Positions 1-11,280 of a stretch of 64,000 nt of DNA are shown one piece after another (positions within the stretch are counted from its first letter, which is position 1; the number at the start of each line of letters is the position of its first letter). The stretch is from Ridgeia piscesae. Its lineage: Eukaryota > Annelida > Polychaeta > Sabellida > Siboglinidae. Where the stretch lies: positions 186,001-250,000 of the forward strand of contig JAODUO010000150.1 in assembly GCA_025642075.2 (NCBI GenBank), given 5' to 3'. The translations under genes and the position numbers were made by a program. The notes under the pieces are model-generated. The model searched no databases. It was not told where the DNA came from and saw only the letters and a list, made by a program, of their open reading frames with translations.

Positions 1-755
1 ATCTTGCATATCTCCTTTCTTTGGGAGCTTCACGAGGTACCATTCTTTCCATTCAGTTGGTATTTCTTCTTGCTCCCATATCTTCCCCAATATATCATGC
101 AGTATCTCTGTGGAGGTCTCTATGTCAGCCTTGATTGCCTCGGCGGGAATTTTGTCTGGGCCTGAAGCTTTCCCTCTCTTCGTGTGATGGATGGCTTTCT
201 CAATCTCTGCCTTACTTGGTCTTTCGCAGTTTATCTGGAGTACTTCTTCAGCTGGTGTGATGTCTGGAGGGTTCTGGGGTGGTGGCCGGTTTAGCAGTTC
301 TTCAAAATGTTCCCTACATCTCTTCAACTGGTCTTTATCACTGGTAAGTACATTGCCATTCTTATCTTTCATAGGTCTGTCTGTACGCTTGTACTTTCCT
401 GCAAATGTTCTTGTTATTTCATACAGTTGTTTCATGTTTCCGTGGGCTGATGCATCCTCTGCTTCCTTGGCTAGGTCTTCAATGAAGTTTGCCTTGTCTG
501 TTTTTACGCTGTTCTTGACTGCTCTGTTTGCCTCTGTGTACTCTTCCTGTGCTGTTGCTTTTGCTGCTCTCGTTCGGCTGTTGTTAATTGTACCTTTCTT
601 TTCCTTCCTCACTTGCACTTTGTTGAGAGTGTCCGCAGAAATCCAATCTTTTTGTTGGTATTTCTTTTTTCCCAGAGCTTCGCTGCATGTGCTGGTCCAC
701 ATCTCCTTGATCTGTTGCCAGTGTGTGTCATTGAGTTCACGAGTTTCATACTATT
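1..755 (-). mobile_element. RTE-like non-LTR retrotransposon fragment (linker and start of reverse transcriptase)
   Basis: The minus strand is open from about 750 to the left edge. It reads through a lysine-rich linker (WISADTLNKVQVRKEKKG, then KANFIEDLAKEAEDASAHGN) into the N-terminal part of a reverse transcriptase (GKASGPDKIPAEAIKAD, then EWKEWYLVKLPKKGD). The GPDKIPAE and LPKKGD motifs are typical of the metazoan LINE family whose endonuclease is often annotated as craniofacial development protein 2-like (RTE group). The endonuclease that should precede the linker is absent, so the copy looks 5'-truncated near 755, as is usual for LINEs. The catalytic part and 3' end lie outside the window. 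The reading frame shows no stop in the visible part, which suggests a fairly young copy. The clade assignment is from memory of motifs. Confidence 0.8.
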
Positions 756-763
756 GTGGTTAG

Positions 764-1745
764 TTTGTAGGTTAATGCTAAGTCAGGTTTGGCGTATGCG
801 ATACATTAAAACTGGCTGTGTATAGGCTTATACAAGTCGTAATTGATATGAATGCATATAGGCCCATTTGTTTTGTAAGGCAATAATATTATTGTTGTAA
901 TGAGTTACTGTCTTGAGATCTACCTAATGGTAAATGTTAATTGTTAAACCTTTTTCGACGACGTTCGACTTTTTCTGTTGAGTCTCTCAAATAACCTCGA
1001 TTTGCAGAACAAACAAAAACGTAAAATGACATTTCAAATTGCCACCCCTTCCATAGATATTATGTAAGCTAAGTCCTCCAAACACATTGGTTCTTGGTTT
1101 TTGGACTGGCGACTCTGACACCCTCGGTTATGAATGTATGAAAACTAGTTGCTTTGGCCTTTGCACCGAACTACATATACTGGGCTTAACAACATAAAAC
1201 TGTTTCCATTTCGGGGGTTGCATGGTACATTCCCGGCGATATTTAACAAACAGGTGCGTTGCATCACGTCACGGTTCATTGAATGTATCAAATGTATCCG
1301 AAAACGTGATTTCCACAAACTAAAACAAGTACTGGCATTTAATGGCGTGGAATTCAGACTTAACGGGAGATGCACGTGGTTTAATTGTCGTTTTTGCTCA
1401 CTATTACGGCGACGCTATCCGATATTTCCTTGTCGAATTACCGATTTTTGTTATTGAGTGGGCCCTACATGTGTCACGTGGTAGACAGGACATTAATCAG
1501 ACTAATATACTCGTATGCTTAGTGGACGAGAAAAATCACACTGCTCGAACTGAGGAATAAACCATTATCAGAAGTGGGTTTAACGGATTCTCAAACAAAG
1601 GGGATGCTTTCGATCTGGAGTGATGATCTGGGCTGGTGAAAGAGACGCGCAATTTCGGAGAAGTTCGGAAGCAGAAAACGATAGAAAGAAACTGTTGAAA
1701 CAGACATTGTGATTGAAATGTGTTTTATTTCAAGTTAGAGTGGAC
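764..1745. other. No gene recognised
   Basis: This interval shows no coding pattern I recognise. Short open frames occur on both strands around 1145-1560, but they overlap each other, lack splice context and resemble no known family. Confidence 0.4.
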
Positions 1746-1960
1746 TGCACTCCCTTACACAAAGAGCCAATGGTACTCCACTGATTACCATTGAATACCA
1801 TTCAGTATCACTCAGTACCATTGGACCATTCAATGATATTTCAGTAGGACTCAGTGGTACTTTCAACGGTAATTTAAAATACCATTCAATACCACTGAAC
1901 GGTACAAAGAATCCAAAACATCATTCAAAATATCACTAAAAAACATTCAGATACCATTCG
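1746..1960. repeat. Degenerate minisatellite (TACCATTCA-like units)
   Basis: Irregular repetition of short motifs such as ACCATTGAATACCATTCAGT and ACTCAGTACCATT. It lies immediately before the long CAGG array. Confidence 0.6.
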
Positions 1961-2023
1961 AATACCCTTGGCCATAATACCCCCCATAGGCACATTCAAA
2001 TAGACAGACAGACAGACCAGACA

Positions 2024-2277
<254 letters not shown>

Positions 2278-2989
2278 CAGACAGTGGTATTCATCAAGTG
2301 AAAACATGAGGAAAGACCTGTCTGCAATCCTTACATCCACCCAGGACCAACTGTCACACCTGCGCTCATTTTTTTCAAGAAATAATTCAGTATAATGTAC
2401 TGAATTATTATAGTATAACGCACACTGTTACAATATACCATATTATAATATATAATAGCGGCTTGAACGCACGTGGTAGGCCTAATATCTGCCGATCAAG
2501 AATCGAGTTTATGAGTCACTCCAGAACCCGGAATCGACCCACGGTTCGCAGTCGCATACATCATCTTCGGTTCCAGTGATCGAACGCTGATAGGGATTAG
2601 ACTAGTTGACGTACGTCTTCCCGTTCCTCGAAGTTATCTTCTTCCCCTTATTATGTAGTAGAACCACAAATTGTGTGTAGGCCTACATGATGCAGTACAG
2701 CTAACGTCTTCGTAACGTAACCAACGTATGCATCTGTGACGTCATTACGACTCGCTTTCGACGCCAATTTCAAACGGAAGTCGGTGAACGCACTGTTACG
2801 TGAAATAATGGCCGCTGATCTATTTACAATTATTTTGTTAATTTGTTGAGATTCCACCTTTTGTAACGCTTCGTTATGCTAGCTAGTACACTCTACCACC
2901 AGTAGACCTACTTTCTTGTTGAGAAAGGCTACCGCTGTCATTTGTCGCATACTTGTGTGGATTTGTAATTGGTAATGTGTAATTGTAGT

Positions 2990-3192
2990 GAGGCGCGGGT
3001 AGTGTACTCTGGTTAGCATATCCGCCTGGCACACGGCGGCCTGATCTGTTAAAACCTGGCACTCAACATTAGGGACTGTGTATCCCTCGTAACTCGGAGA
3101 ATCACATTAATGTTGGTCCCGTCCCAATTTGGGACATAAAAGAACCACTGAGGACGACAAGCACCCTGGCAGTGGCCACCCTCATTGCTCGA
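2990..3192 (+). repeat. Probable tRNA-derived SINE copy
   Basis: The 5' part (from about 2990) resembles a tRNA: a GTTAGCATATCC stretch near the expected A-box position, a CCGCCTGGCACACGGCGG stem and a degenerate B-box-like region. It is followed by an unrelated body running through GTCCCGTCCCAATTTGGGAC and GACGACAAGCACCCTGGCAG. A diverged copy of the body is found in the opposite orientation at 14099-14215, so this is a dispersed repeat. Confidence 0.6.
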
Positions 3193-3433
3193 TTTGGCAT
3201 TTAAATGTTCTGAACACGACTGACTAGTTCAGTGAATCACACAACGTTGTAACCACAATACACACAGACTAGTCAGTTAGTACAACCGTGCAGAATGCTG
3301 GAAACAACTCGAACAACTAGATCTAAAGAAATAAAGGTATAACTGTATGTGCTTCTGATATGTTACATAAACTGTAATATATACCACTTGAACAACGTCC
3401 CTTACATTGTAGACTATTATGTTTTATTTGAAT

Positions 3434-3437
<4 letters not shown>

Positions 3438-3511
<74 letters not shown>

Positions 3512-3512
3512 C
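3438..3512. repeat. (AT)n dinucleotide array
   Basis: About 70 bp of uninterrupted AT dinucleotides. Open frames through it are artefacts. Confidence 0.95.
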
Positions 3513-3519
3513 GGTTAAC

Positions 3520-4720
3520 ACTAGTATATCAGTAAGAATCAACATGGGTATATCTTCCCCAGCAACTGGTTCCTCAAGATATACACATTCCTCGAGTTTT
3601 ATACAACCATGTTCTAGGACTGAATCAAATATAATGTCATTTAGCGCAGAACAGTAGTTAGCTGGTATAAGCTCACAACTGAAGTGGTGCAAGCCCATAA
3701 ATTTGGGGTATATTTCATTCACCGAGTGAACGTTATCCTTAAATTAATTTAAAGGTATATCTTATTTATTTATCAACATATTGAGGTTTCGATAGTAAAT
3801 GGAAGAAACAGATGAACTAACAATAACAAACAATTGTATAGGTTTCTTTGTGTTTTTTAAGACGTGGTTACAATGTTTGATGGGGAAAAGGTAGGCTGTA
3901 GCTTTGCGAATAATTGCACCAGGTTATCTAGCGGTGTTTAAATTGGGCCTAATTTAGACATTTGGCCGATATTGTTCTCTCTCCTTACACCAGGGGCCTG
4001 TTTTTTTAAATAGATTCTGATAAGACTGGGCTCTACATAGACTGTCGAAAAACAATGTCGGACATTCAGTAGCGAGACCGTTTCCTTGACCATTTCTCAC
4101 AAACAGGAAAACCTGTCCATAACGGTCACCAACCGAGACTGTGTATTTTGACCGTTAAAAACAGGTTATCTTTATGGAGAGTTTCATGACTGAGACAGGA
4201 AGTCATTTGGGAGCTTAACAATACATGTACCGTTATATAGAGGTTGTCGTTGTGGGCAGGTGAGCACAAAGGCAGGCTTCGCTGTATAGAGTAATACATA
4301 ACTTTGAGTAACAACTTTGTTAACGCGATAAAAAAAGACGTGTTTAATGCGAAGGAATGTGTCACTGTGTATATTATGTTTCGGGTCGAACTTCCCATTA
4401 CCGGGTGCTACCGACGTCGGAATCAATGTCACGCGCCAAGGTTCCGGGTCGCAAGAGGACCTACAGAAACAAAGTCCAACACTAATTATCCAGCTACCGG
4501 GTAAGCCAACTCAGTTGTTCAAGATGGTTTTTGTAAGATAGTCGCATGGACAGAGTAGCTCTGAAATAGTAAATAGGCGACTGATCGTTGTAATCGCAGT
4601 GGTTGTACGAATGACAGTCGTTGCCGTTAGTTGAATTTCGTGTTGGTTCAATCTTGAAACTGGTTTAAGAGGTAAGTTTATGGTTATTGTTTGTTTATAA
4701 TACTGTACGTCGACATTTAC
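3520..4720. other. No gene recognised
   Basis: Several short overlapping frames exist (4126-4541), but none has recognisable family features or splice structure. Confidence 0.35.
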
Positions 4721-4721
4721 C

Positions 4722-5144
4722 ATACACACACACGCGCGCGCGCGCGCACGCACGCACGCACGCACGCACATACACGTACATGCATGCATGCATGCATGCA
4801 TGCATGTATGTATGTATGTATGTAGGTATGTAGGTATGTAGGTATGTAGGTATGTAGGTATGTAGGTATGTAGATATGTAGGTATGTATGTAGAGCTCCG
4901 TAAGATATTTATATAAGTACCTACTGGCATGAATGTATACATGTACGTATAATAGTATATACGTGCATACGTATATACGTACGTAAGTATGTACGTGTGC
5001 TTGTATGTATGTATGTTCGCATGCGTGTATGTATGTGTGTATGTATACGTGTTCGTGTGTGCCTGTGTGCGTGTGTGCGTGTGTGCGTGTGTGCGTGCGT
5101 GTGTGCGTGCGTGCGTGTGTGCGTGCGTGCGCGCATGTTGCACC
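4722..5144. repeat. Compound microsatellite field
   Basis: Successive tracts run through (AC)n, (GC)n, (GCAC)n, (ATGC)n, (TATG)n, (TAGGTATG)n and then (TGTA)n, (GTGT)n and (GTGC)n. Neighbouring tracts differ by single substitutions, as expected if one motif turned into the next during repeat expansion. The overlapping open frames on both strands are repeat artefacts. Confidence 0.9.
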
Positions 5145-5185
5145 TGCATGCTACAAACGTTGGTGTCTGATGCGTGGACTTTTGC

Positions 5186-5303
5186 CCGCCCAGCCCGCCC
5201 GCCCGCTCGCCCGCCCGCCCGCCCGCCCGCCCGCCCGCCCGCCCGCCCGCCCGCCCGCCCGCCCGCCCGCCCGCCCGCCCGCCCGCCCGCCCGCCCGCCC
5301 GCC
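5186..5303. repeat. (CCCG)n tetranucleotide array, about 118 bp
   Basis: Nearly perfect CCCG (CGGG) units, all C and G. It is extremely GC-rich compared with the AT-rich flanks, and the minus strand carries regularly spaced GGG runs. The Ala-Arg-Pro frames crossing it are artefacts. Confidence 0.95.
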
Positions 5304-5305
5304 GC

Positions 5306-7135
5306 TGAGTTTTTACTTCAAGTGATGAAATATGCAACAATTTCCAGTGGAAAAGCAAAATCTGTATTTATTTATATTGACTTACACCAACGAAAGTGAC
5401 AACAAATTATTGCATCACCGTTTTCTGAATTGATCACAAACTGAAATGATCACAAACTGAATTGATCACAAACTCAAGTTTTCGAAGTGGGAGACACCCT
5501 CCAGAAAACGTTGCACATCAAAAACGTATAATATATTTCTAAATGTCTCCTTTCGTTTTCCAAAATATGTCGCCTAAACTAAAGAAAGAAAAGACTAAGA
5601 TAAATAGCTTATTATCATCAACATAATCATTATGATCATGGTTAACAATTAATCATCAGTACCATGTACTAGCGTGTACAGTGACTCACTATCCGTTGTG
5701 TTTGGCTGACATTTAGCAGACGTACCAGACGACGATGTAGATGACTCATGTCTGTACGCCGCTTATGGTGTCACTGGTGTTGTCCGTGGTTACAATACAT
5801 TTTAATCTTACACAAGAAACTACAGTAACATGTATATAAACATACTCAGTACAGAGTGTTTTGGACGGTGCGTTTTTCTGCGTGGAAATCCGTCATGGGG
5901 TCCTTGGGTTGTTTTCTTGGCCGTGAGGGTTAATGTTTCCCGATTTATGGGTCCTTTTGGAGACTTTCCACGGCAAGTAGTTTCGGATCTATTTTTAAAA
6001 ACGCAATTCATTATCCGTACTTTTAAACGTATTGAAAATCAGAATACTGCAATACGCAAAGAATTTGAGAATAATAATATATCTGCAAAATGGTTCCCAC
6101 ATTCTAGATGAGTTTTTGTTGGGTGGACACAAGTAAAACTTACAACGGTTGTTTCTGCAGTGGTAGTTACGTCCGTGCATGCGAAGGATACGGTTAATTT
6201 GCTCGATCGAGTCGTTGGGGTCCGGATCGTGAACGAAATGGCAAAAATACCATAACACCAATATGAAAGCGAGTGGTGGTTGAATGTTTGTGCCATAAGC
6301 ATAAATAAAATTTGTATGCCTACTGCACTAACGTTTGTTAAAATTAATTATACAAACTTCATCCCAAAAACAAATTACGATATGTTTTACAATAACTGGA
6401 TATGGGGATAGGTATAACATAAAAGACCAATTAAAATGTTCGTTCTTTCTGTGACAAACTAACGCTCAAGTCAAACAACTCACGCCTCGGCCCCTTTTAT
6501 CGTCATACTATTTATAATCCAAGTAGTGCATCACGCATACTTATCTAGGTAGCAACAACCGGTTTTGAAAGATAAGGGGTAAACAAGTTATCGTCGTGTT
6601 CCTCGTTATCCACATCCGTGTTATGGATCAAGGATCATATCCGTAGTAATCATAATTTTCTCTTCTTGGTAAATATGATGATGCATATGGTTGATGAACA
6701 TGTATATGTGTTACTGTGATTAGGTCTCGCCAACATATGAAGATCCGGTTTTTACTTAAATGCTGCACACGTTTCCCCAACACATATCAAGTTCAGCCTC
6801 GCAAGCCAGGGTTGTTTGCCACGCAAATTAGCCCTGGCAAGTCACCTACGAAAAGTGCCTGTTTTAGTCGGGTTGCCAATAGTGACGCTTCACCCTAATA
6901 CGCGTCCCAATTTGAAGACGGACCGTACACAATTTCTATGAATCCCAGCAGAACGAGCCGCCCTACAAATCGCACCACAGCAGCTGAAAGGTTTCGTGTG
7001 TAACATTTTGAATATGTGTTTCTACTTCCCAAACTCTGCAAGTAACATGAGCTAACATGAGCAGGGTGTGACTGTCACGTGCTGTCACATGATCGGAGGC
7101 CGACCACACTCATCGTGGGCGATTTTATTGACTGA
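5306..7135. other. No gene recognised
   Basis: About 1.8 kb with short direct repeats near 5430-5475 (AACTGAAATGATCAC-like). Frames at 5830-6302 overlap on both strands and match nothing I know. Confidence 0.35.
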
Positions 7136-7137
7136 TA

Positions 7138-7461
7138 TTAAAAGTAAAAGTAAATTATTATATAGCGCAGCATCCAGTCCTCCAGGACCGTTCAAAGCTC
7201 TTTACATTTGACGTCCCTGAGATACCTGTTCTTGCACTCAGACGCCATCTCGGCTTTCTGCGAAGCATCCAGCCATATGCTACATTTAATGCGCACATAC
7301 TCACTACTGTCTATAGCCACGTACTCATTTATACACCTGAGTGAAGTGGAGCAACGTAGATCGTGAACAAACTTGCCGAAGATTTTAACACCGCAGCAAA
7401 GGATTCGAACCCGGGTTCTCGTAGGCGAGAGTCCGCAGCTCTACCACTGAGCCACTGCTCC
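7138..7461 (-). repeat. tRNA-derived SINE, copy 1
   Basis: On the minus strand the element starts with a tRNA-like head containing an A box (TGGCTCAGTGG) and a perfect B box (GGTTCGAATCC). It ends with a tail that reads GAGCTTTGAACGGTCCTGGA, then GGACTGGATGCTGCGCTATA. The same organisation is found at 24985-25308, and a head-less tail copy at 47045-47285. The tail wording (CTTTGAGCAGTCC...ACTGCGCTATA) is common in invertebrate SINEs. It has retained a clear polymerase III promoter. Confidence 0.85.
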
Positions 7462-7468
7462 AACAGAG

Positions 7469-7714
7469 ATAACAACTTCTTGGTATAACCAAAAGTAAAT
7501 TTATGTTTGTTGTGTGTTGCCTGACAATGTGAATCCAAAATAGTTCTAGCCTTCCACCCCTACCAGTTGGTGGGCTGGCCCAGTGCGGGGCATCTTGGGA
7601 AAAGTCCACCATACTTCCCCAGTTCTTTTCCGAATCGAACAAAGTGAGTCGTGTTTATTTAGTATCGTATATTCTGCTGTTTTATTCGATATTAAGTTGT
7701 CTGTTTATGAGACA
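7469..7714 (+). repeat. Ngaro split direct repeat A1
   Basis: Identical to 12847-13092 by eye across the whole length. It begins TAACAACTTCTTGG and ends at GTTTATGAGACA. Confidence 0.92.
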
Positions 7715-7876
7715 GTGTGTTGCACGACTTTGTTCCATGTCATCTATTACTGTTGTGTACGTTTATTGATGTTTCCTTTTTCGGATTTGAACTTATTCCC
7801 GGTTTTTACTTGTGACCTTATTCCATATTCGTGACGGGACGTTTTCTTTGTGCGTAAATTACGCCCATTTGCTTAA

Positions 7877-8526
7877 ATGGCATCACCGATGTATCGGCTT
7901 GCCGGCGGTACTGCTTCACCATCGGATCAGACTCGTGTCGTACTGATTGGTGACAGTTTCGCCTCCCGTTTCGACAGATATTGTCGCGCACATGGTCTTG
8001 TCAATGGCGGACTTGACCCAGTTCGCTTTTCTTTGTCTGGTGTGTCCCGCGGGGGGGCCATCTTGGCTTAGTCAACGACGCTGCCCCGCGGATTTCCGAG
8101 GCCCACGCCACTAAGGCTATCCTTACCCTCGGTGGTAATGATCTCAACCGACCCAGCTGTGAACCACTGCAGCTGGCTATGGATCTTCTAAACATCGCTC
8201 GACATTTCGTCCGCGTCGACGGGTTTACTAAAGTGGCCATTTGTCAACTTTGCTATCGTTACCCCCCTTCCGGCTATCGCGCACACACCGTCGCTGCACT
8301 GAAACACTCTCTCCGTCCCGGTTATACTGTTTTGGTCGATGTGGTTAATGCGGAATTGCGCCGTTTAATATCGTTTTTCCCCGCTATTCATTTCTGGAAG
8401 CACCGCGGCATGCTGTTAGATTACAAATCCCTTGTCTGCAACGATGGAGTCCATGTCAGCCCAACCGGGGACCGGCTGTACTTCAGGTCTATCCGTGGGG
8501 CGGCGCTGTTCCTCAGTAAGGCGTGA
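7877..8526 (+). pseudogene. Ngaro accessory ORF: SGNH/GDSL-type hydrolase, frameshifted
   Basis: The first frame starts at an ATG at 7877 and contains VVLIGDSFASRF, a block I GDS motif with the presumed catalytic serine. After a stop near 8069, a second frame up to 8526 contains AILTLGGNDL (block III-like GGND) and DGVHVSPTGDRLY (block V-like DGxHxxxxG, giving the Asp and His of the triad). The three motifs and their spacing fit the SGNH hydrolase fold. The break falls next to a run of seven G (about 8052-8058), a likely indel site or a sequencing error. SGNH domains are known passengers of some LINE and Ngaro elements; their role there is unresolved, and esterase activity on lipids or proteins is only inferred. 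Confidence 0.75.
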
Positions 8527-8799
8527 CAAAATGTTCTGTGTTCCAACCAACGATAATTCATGCTTGTTCTATATACTAACTAAGTCTTTTGCATGGATGC
8601 TTTTTTTTTCACGGTTCTTGTGTTTCACAACAATAAATTAACATTAAAATTTTCAAAAAAATAAACCAAAAAAACAAAATAAAAACACATACACCATCTG
8701 TGTTTTTTCTACTACTGTCATGTGACCTGTACGTTATTTACTACATTTCCACCTCCATTTTATGATATTACGCTTCCTTTGTAAGCCACTTCCGGGTCG

Positions 8800-9620
8800 G
8801 AGTTACGTTTCCGAGTTATAACCTCATGCTTGCGAGGTACTGGATCTGGCTTAATGTCACTCAAACTCTGGTTCGATCCTACATAATCGAGTTATAACCC
8901 CATGATTGCGGGGTACCGGAGTTTGACTGACCGTTTTTAAACAGGTTCTGGTTCGATTTTTCAATTGTCGATTGTCAGCCTCCAGTTGTCGAGGTACCAG
9001 AGCTTGTTTATATCTACTGGGATCATTCTATGATTCCCTTTTTTCAGGACCGCTTGTTGCCTGTTCCCTGATATTCCTCCATCTGTGTACACCAAGTTCT
9101 GGTTCGATATATATTTTCGAGTTACAACCCTGTGATTGAGGGGTACCAGAATTTGTGTTGCTATTTAAACAGGTTCTGGTTCGAATATAATTGTCGATTG
9201 CCAGCCTCCAGTTGTCGAGGTACCAGAACTTGTTTATATTATGGGTTCTTCCTATGATACCCTTTCTGTACCGCATGTTTCATCTTTATGTCAACCTGCC
9301 TTGGTTCAATGTGTGTGGATAACATTGTGTGTTACCGATTGAGTTGGGTTTATGTGACATGTTTCTTGACAGCACTACATTACTACGACATCACTTGTCA
9401 GTGTGTTTTGGTTCACTCTCCGTTGACCTAGCTTTATGTCACAGGTTGTTGACTGCGACAAATTATTCCGACTTCAATACTTCGCTTGTCAGTGTGTTTT
9501 GTTTCCATCACAGTTGACCTGGATTTAGGACATTTTTGACAGCAAAAATTACCTACAACTTCAATTGTCAGTGCGTCTTGGTTCAATCACAGATGCATTT
9601 GTACTGGTTTTGCTGAATAC
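8800..9620 (+). repeat. Internal tandem repeat blocks of the Ngaro element
   Basis: From about 8800 to 9235, diverged units contain CGAGTTATAACCCCATGATT, GGGGTACCAGA and AACAGGTTCTGGTTCGA. Two of the larger units (about 8940-9010 and 9170-9240) share ATTGTCGATTG, CAGCCTCCAGTTGTCGAGG and TACCAGAGCTTG-like stretches. From about 9340 to 9600, three further units of roughly 85-90 bp share GTTGACCT, TTATGTCACA and CTTGTCAGTGTGTTTTGGTT. These blocks separate the hydrolase ORF from the RT. Confidence 0.75.
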
Positions 9621-9650
9621 TTTCCGGTGTTTCGTTGGATTTTTCACAGA

Positions 9651-10835
9651 TGCCACCACAAAAACGCCGTGTCCACGTGACAAGAACGCAGACGGGAAAG
9701 CTTCGAAAACGAGCGCCAGCTGCTGCCGGGACGCCAGCTGCCGAACCAGTATGACACCGCTGAGACTGCAATTTTACTGGAGGGTTTTTCCACAGGTTTC
9801 CCAATTCACTATGATGGTCCCCAGGGCATGCGTCATTCGAGTAACCACCAATCAGCACTGCAGGCAGCAACAATAGTTGAGCAAAAACTCCGCCATGAAA
9901 TTAGTTTAGGTCGTGTTGCTGGTCCATTTCAGGAAATACCCTTCCCCAATTTCCAAAGTTCTCCTCTTGGATTAGTTCCAAAGCATGATCCTGGTAAATT
10001 CCGGCTTATTCACGATCTGTCATTTCCAAAAGGTGATTCCATTAATTTTTATACATCAAAGGAATTTACAACTGTCCAATATGAATCATTAGACAGGGTG
10101 GTGGAGCTAGTCATGTCATGCGGTCCTCGTTGTTTAATTGCTAAGGCCGATATACAAGAGGCGTTTCGACTCATTCCAATTAGACCGCAAGATTACCCAT
10201 TACTGGGGTTCACTTGGCAAGGAATGTTCTACCATGACAAAGTGCTCCCTATGGGTTCAGCAGTTAGTTGCCAGACATTCGAACATTTCAGTCGTGCCCT
10301 GCAGTGGATCCTGCAGTCACATTTCAATGTTGTCAACGTCACTCATTTGCTCGACGATTTCATCTTTGTTGGTTCGTATAATGAGCCCACTTGTCTCAAT
10401 TCCTTGCTTTCTTTCGAGAATCTTGCTCAAGAGATGTGCATCCCATTAAATAAGACCAAGAGATGTCTTCCTGCCACATGCCAAATTGTTTACGGTATTG
10501 AGATTGACACTAATGCCATGCAACTTCGTTTACTTCAGGAAAAACTAGCAAAGGCTCTGTCTTTAGTGAACCGCATGGCAAAGTGCCGCAAAGTTATTTT
10601 GCGAGATCTGTTATCACTAATTGGTCTGCTCTCATTTGCATGCCTGGTTGTCTCTGCTGGTAGAAGTTTTTTACGCCGTTTACTTAATCTCACTGTCGGT
10701 GTAACTCGCCTGCACCACTATGTTACACTGAATTCTGAAGCACGTGCTGACTTGTATGCGTGGAAAATCTTTCTTCACTCTTTCAATGGGAAGAGTGTTC
10801 CTGCAGCAAAAGTTTCTCTCGTCTCAAACAATTAA
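9651..10835 (+). pseudogene. Ngaro reverse transcriptase (DIRS-type), with frame breaks
   Basis: A basic N-terminal stretch starts at the ATG at 9651 (MPPQKRRVHVTRTQ). The RT frame proper is open from before 9750, where it reads YDTAETAILLEGF, and continues to the stop at 10835. RT motifs in order are SPLGLVPKHDPGKFRLIHDL, CLIAKADIQEAFRLIPI, LLGFTWQG and VLPMGSAVSC. The catalytic block is HLLDDFIF (about 10345), where LLDD replaces YxDD as usual in DIRS-like enzymes. The MPPQ frame and the RT frame are offset by one base around 9740. A further one-base shift near 10800 separates RT from RNase H, two domains that should be continuous. Function: copies element RNA into DNA. Confidence 0.88.
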
Positions 10836-11280
10836 ATTGTATACAGACGCGTCCAGCGAGTTAGGCTTTGCTGTTGTGTTTGGAAAGAAGTGGGTCGCTG
10901 GTTCATGGCACAAACACTTCACCTCAGCTGATATCACCCTTCTGGAGTTATATCCGTTAGTCCTGGCCACAGAGATGTTTGGAAAGTATTTTGCCAACCA
11001 CTGCATTCTCTTTATGACTGACAATATTGGTGTGGTCGATATTATTAATAAGACTACATCAAAAAATCGATCTATTATGAAACTCGTCAGACAGTTAGTG
11101 CTGGCATGTTTGAAATACAACATTCTCTTCCGATCTTGCCACATTCCTGGCTATCAGAATGTCATTGCTGATCATCTTTCTCGATTGCAGATCGACAAAG
11201 CCAGACTAGTGGCTCCGTGGCTAGATGTCGCTCCGGCCAGGATTCCAGATTCCTTGAGACCAGCAGTGTTGCTCAGTTAG
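10798..11280 (+). pseudogene. Ngaro RNase H domain
   Basis: It lies in the frame one base away from RT. The domain shows LYTDASSELGFAVVF (first catalytic Asp), a Glu-containing helix (TLLELYPLVLATEMF), FMTDNIGVVDII (third acidic residue) and CHIPGYQNVIADHLSRL, the closing signature of DIRS and Pao/Gypsy RNase H domains. It overlaps by about 60 bases with the start of the recombinase frame. Role: degrades RNA of the RNA/DNA hybrid during replication. Confidence 0.85.

Noticed and set aside
191..825. Plus-strand open frames over the left edge
   Set aside because: They are shadows of the minus-strand RTE-like ORF, which shows clear RT motifs.
4511..5399. Long frames with Thr/His/Tyr or Ala-Arg-Pro repeats
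   Set aside because: Derived entirely from microsatellites on both strands, with no conserved domain.
7395..7461. tRNA gene
   Set aside because: A and B boxes are present, but the sequence is the head of a SINE. It lacks a complete cloverleaf 3' half and continues into the SINE body seen elsewhere in the window.
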